64,000 nucleotides of DNA. It comes from Membranipora membranacea (Eukaryota > Bryozoa > Gymnolaemata > Cheilostomatida > Membraniporidae). The notes beneath the pieces were generated by a model, which worked only from the letters and a program-made list of their open reading frames with translations, was not told where the DNA came from and ran no database searches. Location: the NCBI GenBank assembly GCA_914767715.1, contig OU612073.1:5146001-5210000 (forward strand), in the 5' to 3' direction. Below are positions 35,657-47,426 of the stretch, piece by piece (position 1 is the stretch's first letter; each line of letters starts with the position of its first letter). Made by a program: the position numbers and the translations under genes.

Positions 35657-36236
35657 AAAACAGGGTGTTTCTCTCAAACTTCTAGGTGTTTTCTCTGAGC
35701 ACATGGGTGTTTGCTCTGACCTATGAGGTATTTGCTGTGAGCTCATAGCCAAAATCAGTCAACTGTTTAAAATTAGCATGTTTTTTCTCTGAGCACATGG
35801 GTGTTTTTTCTGGGCATATAGTTGTTTTCTGTGAGCACATAGGTGTTTTCTCTGAGCACATAGGTGTTTTCTCTGGGCATAAAGGTGTTTTCTCTGAGCT
35901 CATAGCCAAAATCAGTCAACTGTTAAAAATTAGCATGAATTTTCTCTGAACTACTATGTGTTTCCTCTGAACTCATAGCCAAAATCAGGCACTGTAAAAA
36001 AAATAGCATGCATTTTCTCTGAACTACCATGCTTTTACTCTGAACTCATAGCCAAAATCAAGCACTTTAAAAATATAGCATGCGTTTTCTCTGAACTTCT
36101 ATGCTTTTACTCTGAACTGATAGCCAAAATCAGGTGCTAAAGAAAATCTAGTAGGTGTTTGCTCTCCCTTTGCTCTGAGCACATAGGCAAATCCTGCTCA
36201 CACAAAAAAATGAGTAGGTGTTTTCTGTGAACAATA
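35657..36236. repeat. Minisatellite with higher-order structure
   Basis: Tandem repeat of a 21-bp unit (gtgttttctctgagcacata and variants) that in the second half becomes a roughly 72-bp unit containing catagccaaaatcag and tagcatg. On the minus strand the 21-bp units stay open and read as a seven-residue repeat (MCSEKTP), a consequence of the period. It is absent from the duplicate upstream of gene D. Confidence 0.9.
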
Positions 36237-36249
36237 AGGTTTGGCAGTT

Positions 36250-37400
36250 ATGGGCCATGGTACATATCAACCATTAATGAGTAGCAGCCACCAGGCATAT
36301 CCTGTTAAAGCCTATTGATCCCATAAGTCACCATGATGATATCATATATAAAAGTCATGTTTGCACTCATCATAATAATATATAATCTGTTTATGATATT
36401 ACATATTTGCTAAAAAGCCACTGGTAATTAGGCCACTGCACATAGGGCCACTAACCTTGTTTGGTGGGCTTGTAGGATATGTCAATCATTCTTGTTTGCA
36501 TATGTTTGATAAGCTTGTAGTGGCGGGTGGGGCAACTTGTCAATTAAGATTTTGAAAATACACCTATAGTTGACTGTCTGATCTCATATTTTATTTGATC
36601 ATCAATTGGCTTCAACCTGAAATTAATGCATAAAATAGGACACTGGTTTCAATAAAAATAATGAGAAAATTATTGTTTGGTACAAGACAAAATTCCTGGA
36701 AATGTATACATAAATGTTCAGCTGTCACCTCACATAATCAATGAATGATGTGATTCGATTGGATGGGCAGAATTATACAAAATAGACATTGAGGCAAAGC
36801 TCAGGTGGAGGGATAATGATAAATACCTTATCACATGAATAATTTAGCAGAGTTTGAAAAACAGTATTAGATTTAAATATTAAATTAAATTAAATTTAAA
36901 TATTAGAAAACATCTAAAACAGAACTCTTATTAATCAGTAAATAGTGATATTCTATTGACCCTCAAGTGACAATGAATACCCTATAGGAGTTTAATTTAG
37001 GTAGAGTTTAATTTCGCTACTATGGTGAGTGAGTTTAATTTAAGATACACTAAAATTCGCTAGTAGGCTTACTTGGGATTCGAACCCAGGGCATAACCCT
37101 CCATCTGATTGCAAGGCAGACACTTAGACCACTACACCACACTGCCTTGCATGCATAGTAAAGGTGTATTCCTGTATAATTGTACATTGTTTATGAAACT
37201 GAGTGGTGTTTATTGCTTAGGAAGTAATTTCCGCTATCATACAATTTCACTACGTAGGCAAAAACGCGAAAAGCGAATCCTAAATGCCGCGAAAACTATA
37301 CTCCTATAGGGTAAGATAAATGAGAATTTCAACCTTACATATTGCCCTCTAAGTCGTTCTGCTTACAGCTGAGGTCTTGCTGATTAATTGTCTGGTGACC
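36250..37400. repeat. Upstream duplicated block, gene C side
   Basis: Matches 49690-49855 plus 50150-50490 (ccattaatgagtagcagcca, tgggcttgtaggatatgtca, gttgaccctcaagtgaca). The copy here has the MITE at 36980; the other copy has about 300 bp of extra sequence at 49856-50150. Confidence 0.85.
36978..37313. mobile_element. MITE with TA target duplication containing a tRNA-Ala-like sequence
   Basis: Element 36980-37311 (332 bp) with perfect 12-bp terminal inverted repeats CCCTATAGGAGT, extending imperfectly to about 19 bp, flanked by TA on each side. The paralogous site at 50352-50353 has a single TA and no insert, which confirms the ends. No transposase frame. On the minus strand, 37068-37150 resembles a tRNA: box A TGGTGTAGTGG, box B GGTTCGAATCC, and a loop CTTGCAA with anticodon TGC (Ala). 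Confidence 0.9.
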
Positions 37401-37968
37401 GTAGATAAAAATAATAACTATTATTATTATTAATATTATTATTTATTTGCGGCAGTCAGGTAAACGATCCATCCATAAATAAGATCCTCATCCGTTGCAG
37501 CTAGATGTTTACATGCGGGTTTAATGAGACTAACACCACTGACAGCACAACGACTCCTTGTGCTATTGTACTCCCAATGACTGACAGAGAACGACGTAGC
37601 TGTAAGCTGTTATAAGCCATTCATTCCATGAAATTTCTGCCCACTATGTATATTATATATACTAAGATCCAAGCATGACCATGACCAATTATAGTACTAT
37701 AAATGTTGTTGTTCCATTGATCGATTGACAAAGCCATTTCATTATGAAGGGGACCCATTGGCTAATAAGGGAACCTCTGATACAATTTGTGACATTTGTC
37801 CTCCCATAGCAATGATGGCGTCTCATAACTTTATTGCAAACTGGACCACTCATGCTGGTTGTGACATTTTATAGCAAAGAAGACCACCCATGGTGATTGT
37901 GACATTTCACAGGGAAAGGAAGTGCCACTAATTATGACATGCTGTATTGATATAGCTATTGCATTGAT

Positions 37969-38316
37969 ATGATTTTTTGGATCAGTGGTAAAATACATAG
38001 CGGGGCTTTTTGTGGAGATATGCCATCGGTAAAAAGCTTTGTGTCAGGATCTAAATTAAACTACGAATCTGGCAGCTTTTACGTTATGATTGACGTCCCA
38101 GTAACAACCTTCAAAAACTCAGGCAAGCTGTTCGACAAAAGTTTACAAGGTGCACCTATTCTAGATTATGAACTTGTGGACCAATCAAAGATCTTTCTTT
38201 TTACGGCATTGTCACAAAAAGCTCTTACAAAAAATCCTATGAAAAAATTGTTGGCTACTCCCAATTATAGAGAGATCAGACCAAATAATCTGACAGAAAA
38301 ATCTGAACTGCAATGA
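37969..38316 (+). CDS. Open frame of unknown family (longest of four copies)
   Basis: 115 codons, Met to stop, with no recognised motif. Units 1-3 carry the same sequence with a frame break near codon 42, so either this copy is the ancestral open form or the frame is accidental. Its position is constant: downstream of, and antisense to, each transporter copy. No splice sites or upstream coding exon are evident. It may be a domesticated or decayed mobile-element fragment. The function is unknown. Confidence 0.3.
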   Translation: MIFWISGKIHSGAFCGDMPSVKSFVSGSKLNYESGSFYVMIDVPVTTFKNSGKLFDKSLQGAPILDYELVDQSKIFLFTALSQKALTKNPMKKLLATPNYREIRPNNLTEKSELQ

Positions 38317-38583
38317 AAGTCCCAAACTCCCCGGATGGCCTTAGGGTTGTAATGATGATGCTTGTGCAACGCCAAGTAAAGCCTGCATCAAGTTGCACAA
38401 AGTTTCCTGCCTGGGCTTGGTCATTTTAAGGGCATCTCCCTAGTTAAATCAAACCAGAGAGAATTCTCCCCGATCAAACGGTATGGTAGAAAGTTTAAAA
38501 TTTGGCATTATTTATTTTGCATTAATTAATCAATAAAAACAAGACTAAAAATTACTAATATACAATGATTAAAATGGCTGAAG

Positions 38584-40926
38584 GGCAACACCTGAAAAAC
38601 TGTTCATTTGACTCTACTTGGAAAAGGTATGTTGAAGATAAAGTTTCAAAACAAGAATTTCTTGAGGCAGAAGAATCTCTTTGGTATAACAATTATATTT
38701 CAGCTGAAGAAATACTTTTAAATGTCAAAAACACTAACTGTTCGAAGAAAAGTGTCGATATCGATGGTATACACCCGCGAATGATCAAACACTGCGGCCA
38801 CCAGTTTCAGATGCTTCTATATAGATTATTCAATGCTGTTTTGAAAACAGGCAAATGCATTTGGATTAAGGGTCAAGTTACTCTATTGAAAAAGCCAGGA
38901 AAATCAAATTATGCGGATGTAGGAGTTTACAGGCCTATCACCATTTCCTCCTATATAGGAAAATTACTTGAGAGAGTTTTATAAGCTAGGATTGTAAAAT
39001 TTTTGGAAGAAAAAGCTGTTCTAAAAGACAGTCAGCATGGATTTAGACCCGGTTTCTTACTCACGGCCTCTTACATGACTGAATTACTGTGTCATATAGA
39101 AGATGGCTTGAAAAGACAGTTTCCTACTGCCGGTATATTTATAGACTTACAAAAGGCTTTCGATTCTATATGGCTGGATGGACTATTATACAAAATACAT
39201 TGTTTGGGAATCCATGGTTCTCTATTATCACTTTTAGCAAGTTTTCTCAAAAATCGTGCTCTGAGGATCAAAGTAAATAACACAGTTGGTGACCCTTTTA
39301 CCTCTAAAATTGGAGTTCCACAAGGAGGAGTTCTTTCTCCTATCCTATTTACAATATATATAAATGACATGCTCGACGACATCCCCACTCAGGTGGGACG
39401 TTTTCAGTATGCGGACGATACCTCTATTGTGGTTACTGCACAAAATCACTCAGATTTATCTAGAAATTGTCAAGATGCTTGCACTGCTATCACTAAGTGG
39501 CTTCACATATGGCGTCTCAAAGCAAATTGCTCCAAAACGGATATTCTTGTTTTCAAAGGTACTTGCGACGTACCGATTTTGAGAAATGAAAAAATACTGC
39601 AGAGGAAAGAATCAAAAGTGCTTGGGATCCAAATCGACGAAGACTATCTTTTGACAAACATTTAAGCAATTGCAAAAACTCCCTTCAACAAAAATGGAAA
39701 CTAATTAAACCGTTCATTTATAAAGGTCCAAATGCTAGCACCTGCAAATTTATTCTTGAACAATCTATCATGCCGAAAACTCATTACTTAGCTTTCATAT
39801 GGGACAAAAAATATCCACTCTCAGTCTATCAAATGGTATAAGACCTTACCAGAACACCATTTAATCCCGCTGCTGAACATATTTTTGCTTTCAGTGATAT
39901 TTTACCACTTGAGTTGAAATATCTTTCCCAAAAGTTAAATTTACTGAGATCTTTTCAAAAAATTAAGAAGTTAGACATTTTAGAAAAATACAACAAAAGT
40001 CTTCATGCACAAACATTAAAGTCAGATCTAGATAAATTCATTGGCACACGTAATACCGATCTGAAGTAATTGAATACTCATGATTTTACTCAGGCCAAAA
40101 TCAGACAATTTGTCAGAGAGAAATGGAAATCCAGATTTACAAATTACTGTCGAGCCAATCCTTGCTCTGGGCTGCTTGCCGACAAAAACATTTATGAGAA
40201 TATTTTACAGAAAAGCAAACTTCCATTGGATATTAATCCTCGGGCTCTTGGTGGGATTTGTGCCTTACTTACGGGTCACTGCAATCTTCAGCTACATTTA
40301 TATAAACTTAAATTAACCTTTTCCCCATGCTGTATCTGTTTGACAGAGGATGAATCCCCTGAACATTTCCTTTATAGATGTTCTATGTACAAAGACTTTA
40401 GAGCATTATATACACCCACACTTGGAAATTGGAAGTCGGTAGCTGACTACATTTATTTCACAGGCAGAATACTTTAAATTTCTCGTGGCCGCCATTCATA
40501 TTTGTAAACCATGCTTTTATCTAAACCCCCTTGTTTTACCATGGGTAAGGTCAGGGGGTTGCCTCTCATTTCAGGAGATCGTCATTAATTCAAGATAGGG
40601 CGAGTTATTTGACACGCTGTCATCTCATCTAGCCTGGGATAGGCTGTCATTCTGTCTTCAATTATATTCATATATCACCAAAATCGCCATAATGGAAGTT
40701 ATCAGCTCTCGGCTCCACTCTATCAAACCGGACAATCTTTAACCTAACCTTTAACCTTAATCTCAATTAATATGATTCTAATTTTCTACAGACACTGGTT
40801 GTTATGGTGTTAAACCAAAAGTTTATATTTCACAACATGTATTATTAACCATTTTATTGTCAAACTACCTTGCCTACAAAAAGAGGCATATTTAACCAAT
40901 AAAAGATCAATATATAAAAAATATAT
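38584..40926 (+). mobile_element. Degenerate non-LTR retrotransposon (LINE) with RT domain
   Basis: About 2.3 kb inserted into the spacer of the gene D unit. The flanks (ATGGCTGAAG on the left, ATGGAAACGGAATAAGAGG on the right) join without a break in units 1-3, so those are empty sites. The reading order is an RT domain with DGIHPRMIK, motif A FIDLQKAFDSIW, motif B GVPQGGVLSPILF and the catalytic FQYADD, then a C-terminal LTGHCNLQLHL and a C-x2-C...H-x4-C knuckle (CICLTEDESPEHFLYRC) of the kind seen in jockey/I-type LINEs. The 5' part (endonuclease, ORF1) is missing. In-frame stops at 38982 and 39838, a frameshift near 39640 and a stop near 40067 show it is dead. Confidence 0.92.
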
Positions 40927-41266
40927 AATGGAAACGGAATAAGAGGAATGTGAGACAATATCAAAAACAGGGCACATTAAACTTTATATTATACTTGTCT
41001 CCTCTTGCAAAAAGGGAAGACAATACACCAATGATTTTCTCTCAAAAGTTAACTGTGGCGATGTGAAGCTTGTATTTGTTCAGTGTTACATAATATACCT
41101 CCATATAGTCTTTGTTAGGATAAAATGCAACATGAACAGTTAAAAATATAAAGCATTAAAAATAGTGGTCATTAAATGTAATTCAGTATTTATAAACTAA
41201 TGCAACGTACTTATAGTATAGCAACTAAATCAAAATTTCTGGCCACATGAGCTGCTTATAAAGTTA
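40927..41266. other. Spacer between LINE and gene D
   Basis: Resumes the spacer shared with units 1-3 (equivalent to about 29420-29752). Nothing further is seen. Confidence 0.6.
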
Positions 41267-44200
41267 TTATTTCAACTTTTTGTCTGCAAACCGATCGCCG
41301 ATTAGCCTGCCTACTATTTGCATGCAACAGACAACACAAAACAAGAATATAGATACTCCCATCAAGTATGACCATATGGAGAAGGGGCCTAATTTCTGAT
41401 AACTCCACGCCACTAGACACATAATTGTGACGTCACCAACTCCAGCTCCAAAATGTGGAGCTATCTGTGCTATAGAGGTTAGCTCTATGTGGTGGTGCAC
41501 CAAGGAGGCTCCTGCAGAAATAGTGGGTCCGACGTGTAATCCTACACAGATATAGAGAATCCAGAACCAGGTTGTGTTTTCGTATAGAAAGTACAGCGCA
41601 ATGGATACTATCAACAGTGTCGTTGCCTGAAACTGAAATATAAATCAACAAACGTTATCACTTTTTATCTAGCGATTACAATTCAAAATGCAAAATGGAT
41701 ATCTACTTTTGCATATTAGAAGCACCAGATTGCGCTGAACACTTCAATAATTTTTTATGAACTTGAAACAACACTCCTACACAAAATTTCAGAAACTACA
41801 ACAATACCCAGTTGGATCAAGGAGTTTGGAAATCTCTGTTTAGATTGGGTCTGAAGGGATCTTCGTTTGATTTGACATCAGAAACTGTCTCTACTTAAAT
41901 TGCATAATCTCCTACTTGGAAATCCCAAATTTCCAGTTTCAAAGGTGTGTGGGTAGTCCTTGTTCAATAACAGATCAAACAAAGAGACTTGCTTGATCCT
42001 TGGTACTCAGATTGAAATCGATGCTGCTCAGTTATTATTTGTTATTAACAAGCTTCCAGTGTTACCCTAATAGCCTGTCTAGACAAACTTTTTTTTGGGG
42101 TTACATCCCCCCCCCCACTGAACAAAGCTTGTCGAGACAGGCTATGTTTCCCTATGATAGTAGTTTACTGTTTACATTTTATTTATATAGCTCACCTGTA
42201 GAACATATTTGACATGAACCTGCAGCACTAGAGGGAGAATGAATATGAGGGATCCAGCAGTCGATGCGATGAAGAAGGCAGAGTTTATTATACTGGCTTT
42301 ATGGACTGTGAATCCTAGCTCATCTCTTGCGTATGAGAAGACGACTTTAGCATATACTCGACCGATACCAAGTAAACATCCAAGTTGTAGGAAAAATAGT
42401 AACAGCATAATTAGTGCGTAGTATGGATGCTCCTGAGAGCAGTTACGTAGTGATAATGACTCTCTGAATGTCTGTTGTTTTGTGTTACCACGAGGTTTAC
42501 GTATTTTAGTGCCAGTCATAGCCCCATGAACTTGAAAGGCTATACACGCCACGCACAGAAGTATACCAAAAACCGCGATAATCCAGAATGCTTCCACAAA
42601 TCTAGCTGGATAATATGGTTCCATTGCTGTCAGATCTTCGTAGGTGATGCTAGACGAGTTCGAGTCCATCTTCTCATGGTCTAGTGTATTATTGTTGTGT
42701 ACATCTGCTATTGCTGTGAGGCTATAGTACAACCCGCTAAATCTCTTATCAAGGAACGGGGCAACAATCAGAGGAGCAAACACACTCCCTAACTGATAAC
42801 CCATCTCTACACCAGTCAATGGAGCAGCCGATCTCTCCAAAAATGTCAGAAATAGTATCCTTCTTCCAGCTGAAATATCAAACAGAATAGTTGCTGTACT
42901 TTGTAGCAAACAGAGGTCTATTGATGCACAATGCATAACTATCTATCATTTGCAAAAATTGTGTATGTTCCCGGGCTATTGATGTACTACCCCTTCAAAC
43001 TCTGTGGTTAGTGCAGATGTTAATCTGCTGGATGTCTTGTGGTGTGTAGAATAAGTTTGGTCCATTTGCCTGAATTCGGAGTTGCTCCCGATCCACTAGT
43101 CATGCGGCGTGACTAGTGGACGGGAGCAAATGGTATACAGGCAATTGGGCTAAAGTTGAGTGGTGCATAGTGATACATCATTAGCAAATTACAGGAGTGC
43201 AAGTCTTAACAATCGCTCTCACTGTTCAGTAACAAATATTTACCTGTTTGAATCATAGTCTCAGTTACTCCCTGTATAAGTAGAACCACATACATCCATA
43301 CAAGATTTCTGAGATACGCCGCCATCACTCCTGATGTGGTCATGACAAAAGTTAGCGCTGCCATCAGCAAGTCAACATGTCCAAACCAGCGATCAACTGT
43401 CACACCACCTGTAAATAAAGCCTTAAATTTACTAACAACTTATCCTAATGATGCAAAATGATCATTACAAACTCTTTTGTTATTTTGCAAAATGGTAAAG
43501 GTCATTTGGCGGATCATATGCGGTTTCCCAAAAACAAAAAGTGTAGCTGCGTGACAAGTCTTGGGTGCGGTTCTTTCAGCGCACAATTTTCAAATCCCAG
43601 CTGCGCCCTCAAACAACTGCTGTGCATCGGGTGAATTGTTCTCAGTCAACTCTACGTAGACCTAAAAATGATTCATTCATTTGAGATTGTCCGCTCTTTC
43701 TCTTTGCGGTTGTGGCCTCAGTTTGTTTTTCACACACCCATAAAACATGAATTAGAGCACTGTCAACAAGTACTTCCAAATTATTTCAAAAACTTTTTTC
43801 GTTGCTTTTGTTTTTTTACTTCATCGTTTTTTATATATATGATAGGTGTTGGCAATGATTTCCAATGATTACTGCAAATCATTTCTTGTCACCTGACTCT
43901 TCACTTTGAAACCCTTAAGTTTTAGTAAGAGACTCACCTAACACACCACCGAAAAAGTGCCCAGCTCCCCTCATAGAAACAGCCTTGAGTATACTCTCAT
44001 AGTCTGTATTTGCTTGTATAATGAGCTCAGGTATGACAGGGCCGAATATCTCAAAGTTAGCTCCCTAAAAGTAAATGTATAAACTTTGGAGCCACCAGCG
44101 ATCTGTAATGGTCACTTGAGCAGGAAGTCAGCTCTGGTATTATTGAAGATTGGATATTCACCCCATACTTAGTTGGTTAGCTCGGTTACGCTTATGAGTT

Positions 44201-46205
44201 AAAAATGCTCAATCTTGATATACGTTGGTGAGAAATAACTTGCTAAGTTTGTGGCAATTTCTCCTTTCGATCTGAAATTAAGTTTAATGATTAGCATTCT
44301 TGACAAAAGGATGTTTATCTGGTTGAAAATTCATTGATAAGTTTTTCTTAGTAATTTAGTCTGTGAAATGTAGCTTTCCTATTGAAAAAAATTGTGAGTC
44401 GTGACACACAGAGTTATGATTGACCTTTTACCTGTAACATGCAAGTTTGATACTTTGTCCTGTTTTGACATCAATTGACATCCTCTGACGTAATTTGAGT
44501 TTTAACATCACTGCTATCAGATAATTAGATTTTACTTTTACTTACTATGAGCACATTGATGAGACACAGGAGAGCTAGTCGAGTCAGTTTGTACCAGAGA
44601 GGGAAAGGTTTAGCCTCACCCTCATCTTCTTCTTCATCAAACTTCTGCAACAAGCTGGGAAAAAAGTCATTGTAAATGTTCAATTGGTGAAACTATGCTA
44701 TGCAGCATAAGCATTATCCATTCGGATAGAGTGAACACACTGACATCGAGACTACACTATTATCATGTGTATCTCTGATCGTTAGAGTCAATTTAGAAAA
44801 AGTACCTAACATGTACCCGCCCCCAATTAGTCAACTTGAACTCGGGTCGACACACCAAATTCCTTGTGATGGTACTCATGCTAAGCGACTAAGTTCACTC
44901 TCTATCGATTAGAGATATATACACGCAATATTACATCACGTCATCAGTGTATGGAGTGAGCAGAGTTACTGCTGCCTAAAAATCATGCTACACAAAGCAA
45001 CTCATGGGACAAAATGTGTCCGGGAGTGCTAACGGATTCAAGATACAACAATGTTTTAATTCTAGGACAAAATTAATTGCATGCTCAAAAGTACAAGAAC
45101 TGCTATGTGTCACGGAAACCTAAAAATCCAATATAACAGGTTGTGTTTTCTCTATTGTGGTAGTGCAACTTCCAAAACAACCAAAACTGACAGTTCAAAG
45201 ATTTTGCTAAAACTCAAGCCCTGCTGGTGTGATAGTGGTGATCAGTGGTCTGATCTTTCACAGCACAGAAAATTATAGGTCATAGATAACAGTATACATT
45301 AAAACAATCTCATTACACATGGTAATGACTTTTGTTCTATCCTAGGAGAAATAGTATGAGAGAGGGTTTAGTTTCGCAAGTAAGCACTAATTTTAGCTTA
45401 TGCAAAGTAATGAGCTTGAGAAAATGTTAGCTATTTATAAATTTCACTAAAAGAATTATGGTATATCTAGATATGATATGGCAAACTTTACATCCTGCGA
45501 GAACTTTGCTATACTCCGGTAGTTATTAATCCGAGACGGCTTATGGCATTTTATTTTCAGGGTCATCCCTTATAATCTTTGCTGTGATTCTGTTACCATT
45601 TTTGCCAATCTAGAAGGAATTTTTATATGTCGAAAAGTAAGTTTAAGATAATTGAGTTGAAGATATCCCCAACAGCTACCCATCTTAAGTCTAATTTAGG
45701 ACAAGTCACATCAAAATTTTTGATCTTGATTAAAATCATTTCTATTTCATTTGCAATTTACAGATTTTGGTAAGTCATATTTCATCTTCCTGAGTATAAA
45801 TGCCGATTGTCGGATGTGTGTATGAAATCAGCGAGACTAATTATGATAGTTATGAAATACCTAAGAAGCCAGATCAAGGAGTTTTTTTACAGCAGGGTTT
45901 GAGTACAATGAATGCAACTAATTGAAAATTTCACATGGTATTTTCAATTTCAAAAGCTAAGTCTTTAATCCAATTTAAAATTTGAAATATAGTTAGTTGC
46001 GTTTAATTACTAGCATGATGTGCATCCCTTTAAATACAAACTTCTCTCTGTAGCAAACTGCGATTAGCTTACTGCGAGTGAGTTGTATGAAAACGAATTA
46101 TGCCACTGATCGATGAACTACCTCTCTAGTTCATTGCACTGATGAAATATAACAGATATTTTGGTTTACTTACTTTTTCTTTTCGCTGTCCTCAGCTGTC
46201 ACCAT
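41267..46205 (-). CDS. MFSD4-like (sodium-dependent glucose transporter 1 type) MFS transporter, gene D
   Basis: Intact six-exon gene: 46174-46205 (32 nt, ATG, MVTAEDSEKK), 44546-44654 (109 nt, one acidic codon more than gene C), 43938-44064, 43244-43408, 42196-42869 and 41267-41626 (stop); 1467 nt, 488 aa, all frames open and splice sites canonical. Close to gene C throughout (GANFEIFGPVIPELI, GHFFGGVLGG-VTVDRW, same glycosylated exon 5 loop), with small changes such as AGRRILFL for AGKRILFL and DEEEDEGE for DENDEEE. The flanks show that it arose with gene C by segmental duplication. Solute specificity is inferred from the family only. Confidence 0.9.
43063..43148. mobile_element. Foldback hairpin element in gene D intron 4
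   Basis: Nested inverted repeat: outer arms CCATTTGCCTG and CAGGCAATTGG, inner arms TTGCTCCCGATCCACTAGTC and GACTAGTGGACGGGAGCAA around a GCGGC loop. It is absent from the same intron of genes A-C, so it is a recent insertion. Confidence 0.75.
44655..46173. other. Gene D intron 1
   Basis: Shared with gene C intron 1 in large part. Private sequence near 44740-44940 and 46110-46140. No gene is seen. Confidence 0.5.
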
Positions 46206-47339
46206 TTTTAGTTCCGCTCTTATTCCTAAGTAGTCGCACTGGTTCAGCAAAAATACCTCCAATTGCTTAGAATGAATATAAGGTATTGATAAGGTATTAA
46301 TATTGTCTCGACCTCTAGAATTCGTTATGATGCAAAATGAGGGTCTTGCTCTAGCACAGTCACACGGTCTCATGCAGGCATGTAGTCAGGGATTCATTAC
46401 CTCCCCTAGAATGCTAAATATGGTGGCCTATAAAAACTCTAGGAGTGAAAAATCAATGTCAGAATCAGTTTATTTGGCCCTACAATTTGCTATTTTTGTG
46501 CCCTTAATTGCTTTGGAAGGCTGGGGCTTTGCTCCAGGCCCTACAGAAGGAGCTTACAGTATCCCACCTGATGTTACTTCGCGCTCTCAATAATTATTCA
46601 CCTCCCTTATAATTTTTTGTAAACTACGGCCCTGTGACCGTGATTAGATTAAGTATTTTGCTGCATTGTACGACTTCCTATCTCTATATGAATGAAACTG
46701 AGATGCATAGCCCTAACACAGCACAGCCAATGAGAGCTCAGAGCAATGCTCCATTATTGGGGCGTATTCAACATCTTATTCAAGCAACACATTAATTTTG
46801 GATGACAGGGGGGGGGGAGTACTGCATACCTGTGTACCATCATGTCGTATCTAGGTGACCAAGCTCTCCAAACTAGTCCATTCGATTCAATCTTGTCTGA
46901 CTTTCGAACATGTATTGGCCATATTTGTTCCAGAAGCACGCTCCTTCTTATCTATCCTTATTCCTTCTATACTTTTACCTACCTCACATACCCTCATAAT
47001 ATCCTGCTGGCTGGTTTGTATGAACAACATATTAAATCCAGAGCTCTGCATATTATGATTTCTAGTACTGACCGCTTTTTAGAGCTGGACAAACTTTCAT
47101 CCCGCAGGTGTAGTACCCCCAAACAGCGAGTAAACTGCCAAAAGTTCTGTTTTAGAACACTCTGTGCCAAGTTATATAATCAGACATTTTTTTAGAAACT
47201 CATACTTTTATTTTTTGAGAGATTTTTAGAAACTATCTTTTATTGTAGATCTAAAGTGCACATTTTTACAACATTAGTTTTATCTACAAAGATACATTAA
47301 ACCAAGGAGCTAGAGACATAGTGCATAAAATAACTGGCA
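46206..47339. other. Upstream flank of gene D
   Basis: The first part matches the gene C upstream region. From about 46640 it diverges and holds only short open frames (for example 46842-47195 plus) without recognisable motifs. A poly-G run lies near 46809. No specific promoter element can be supported. Confidence 0.4.
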
Positions 47340-47426
47340 AAGCAAGTCAAAGGATGTATGTTGTAAAAATTTTTATGTATCTGAGTTCAAAGCCATTAGC
47401 CTCCGTGCTGTTCAAAAGTTTTGTAG

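Larger units (their letters stand above)
28283..37400. repeat. Second segmental duplication, gene C copy
   Basis: This stretch, from the spacer beginning gaggatccatccataaa through gene C to the upstream block at 36250-37400, is matched by 37449-50490. Shared blocks are the 3' spacer, all six exons, introns 1-5 in part, and the upstream block ccattaatgagtagcagcca. Private to this copy are the minisatellite (35657-36236) and the MITE at 36980-37311. Confidence 0.8.

Noticed and set aside
35657-36236. CRISPR array
   Set aside because: Repeats are contiguous and vary in period, with no unique spacers, and the window is animal nuclear DNA.
37060-37155. Functional tRNA-Ala gene
   Set aside because: The acceptor stem pairs only partly, and the sequence is embedded in a MITE with defined ends.
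43083-43130. Rho-independent terminator-like hairpin
   Set aside because: This is a eukaryotic intron. The nested inverted repeat and its absence from paralogous introns fit a foldback insertion.
46754-47195. Open frames 46754-46939 (minus) and 46842-47195 (plus) as LINE coding remnants
   Set aside because: There is faint resemblance to LINE C-termini on one strand only. No diagnostic motif.
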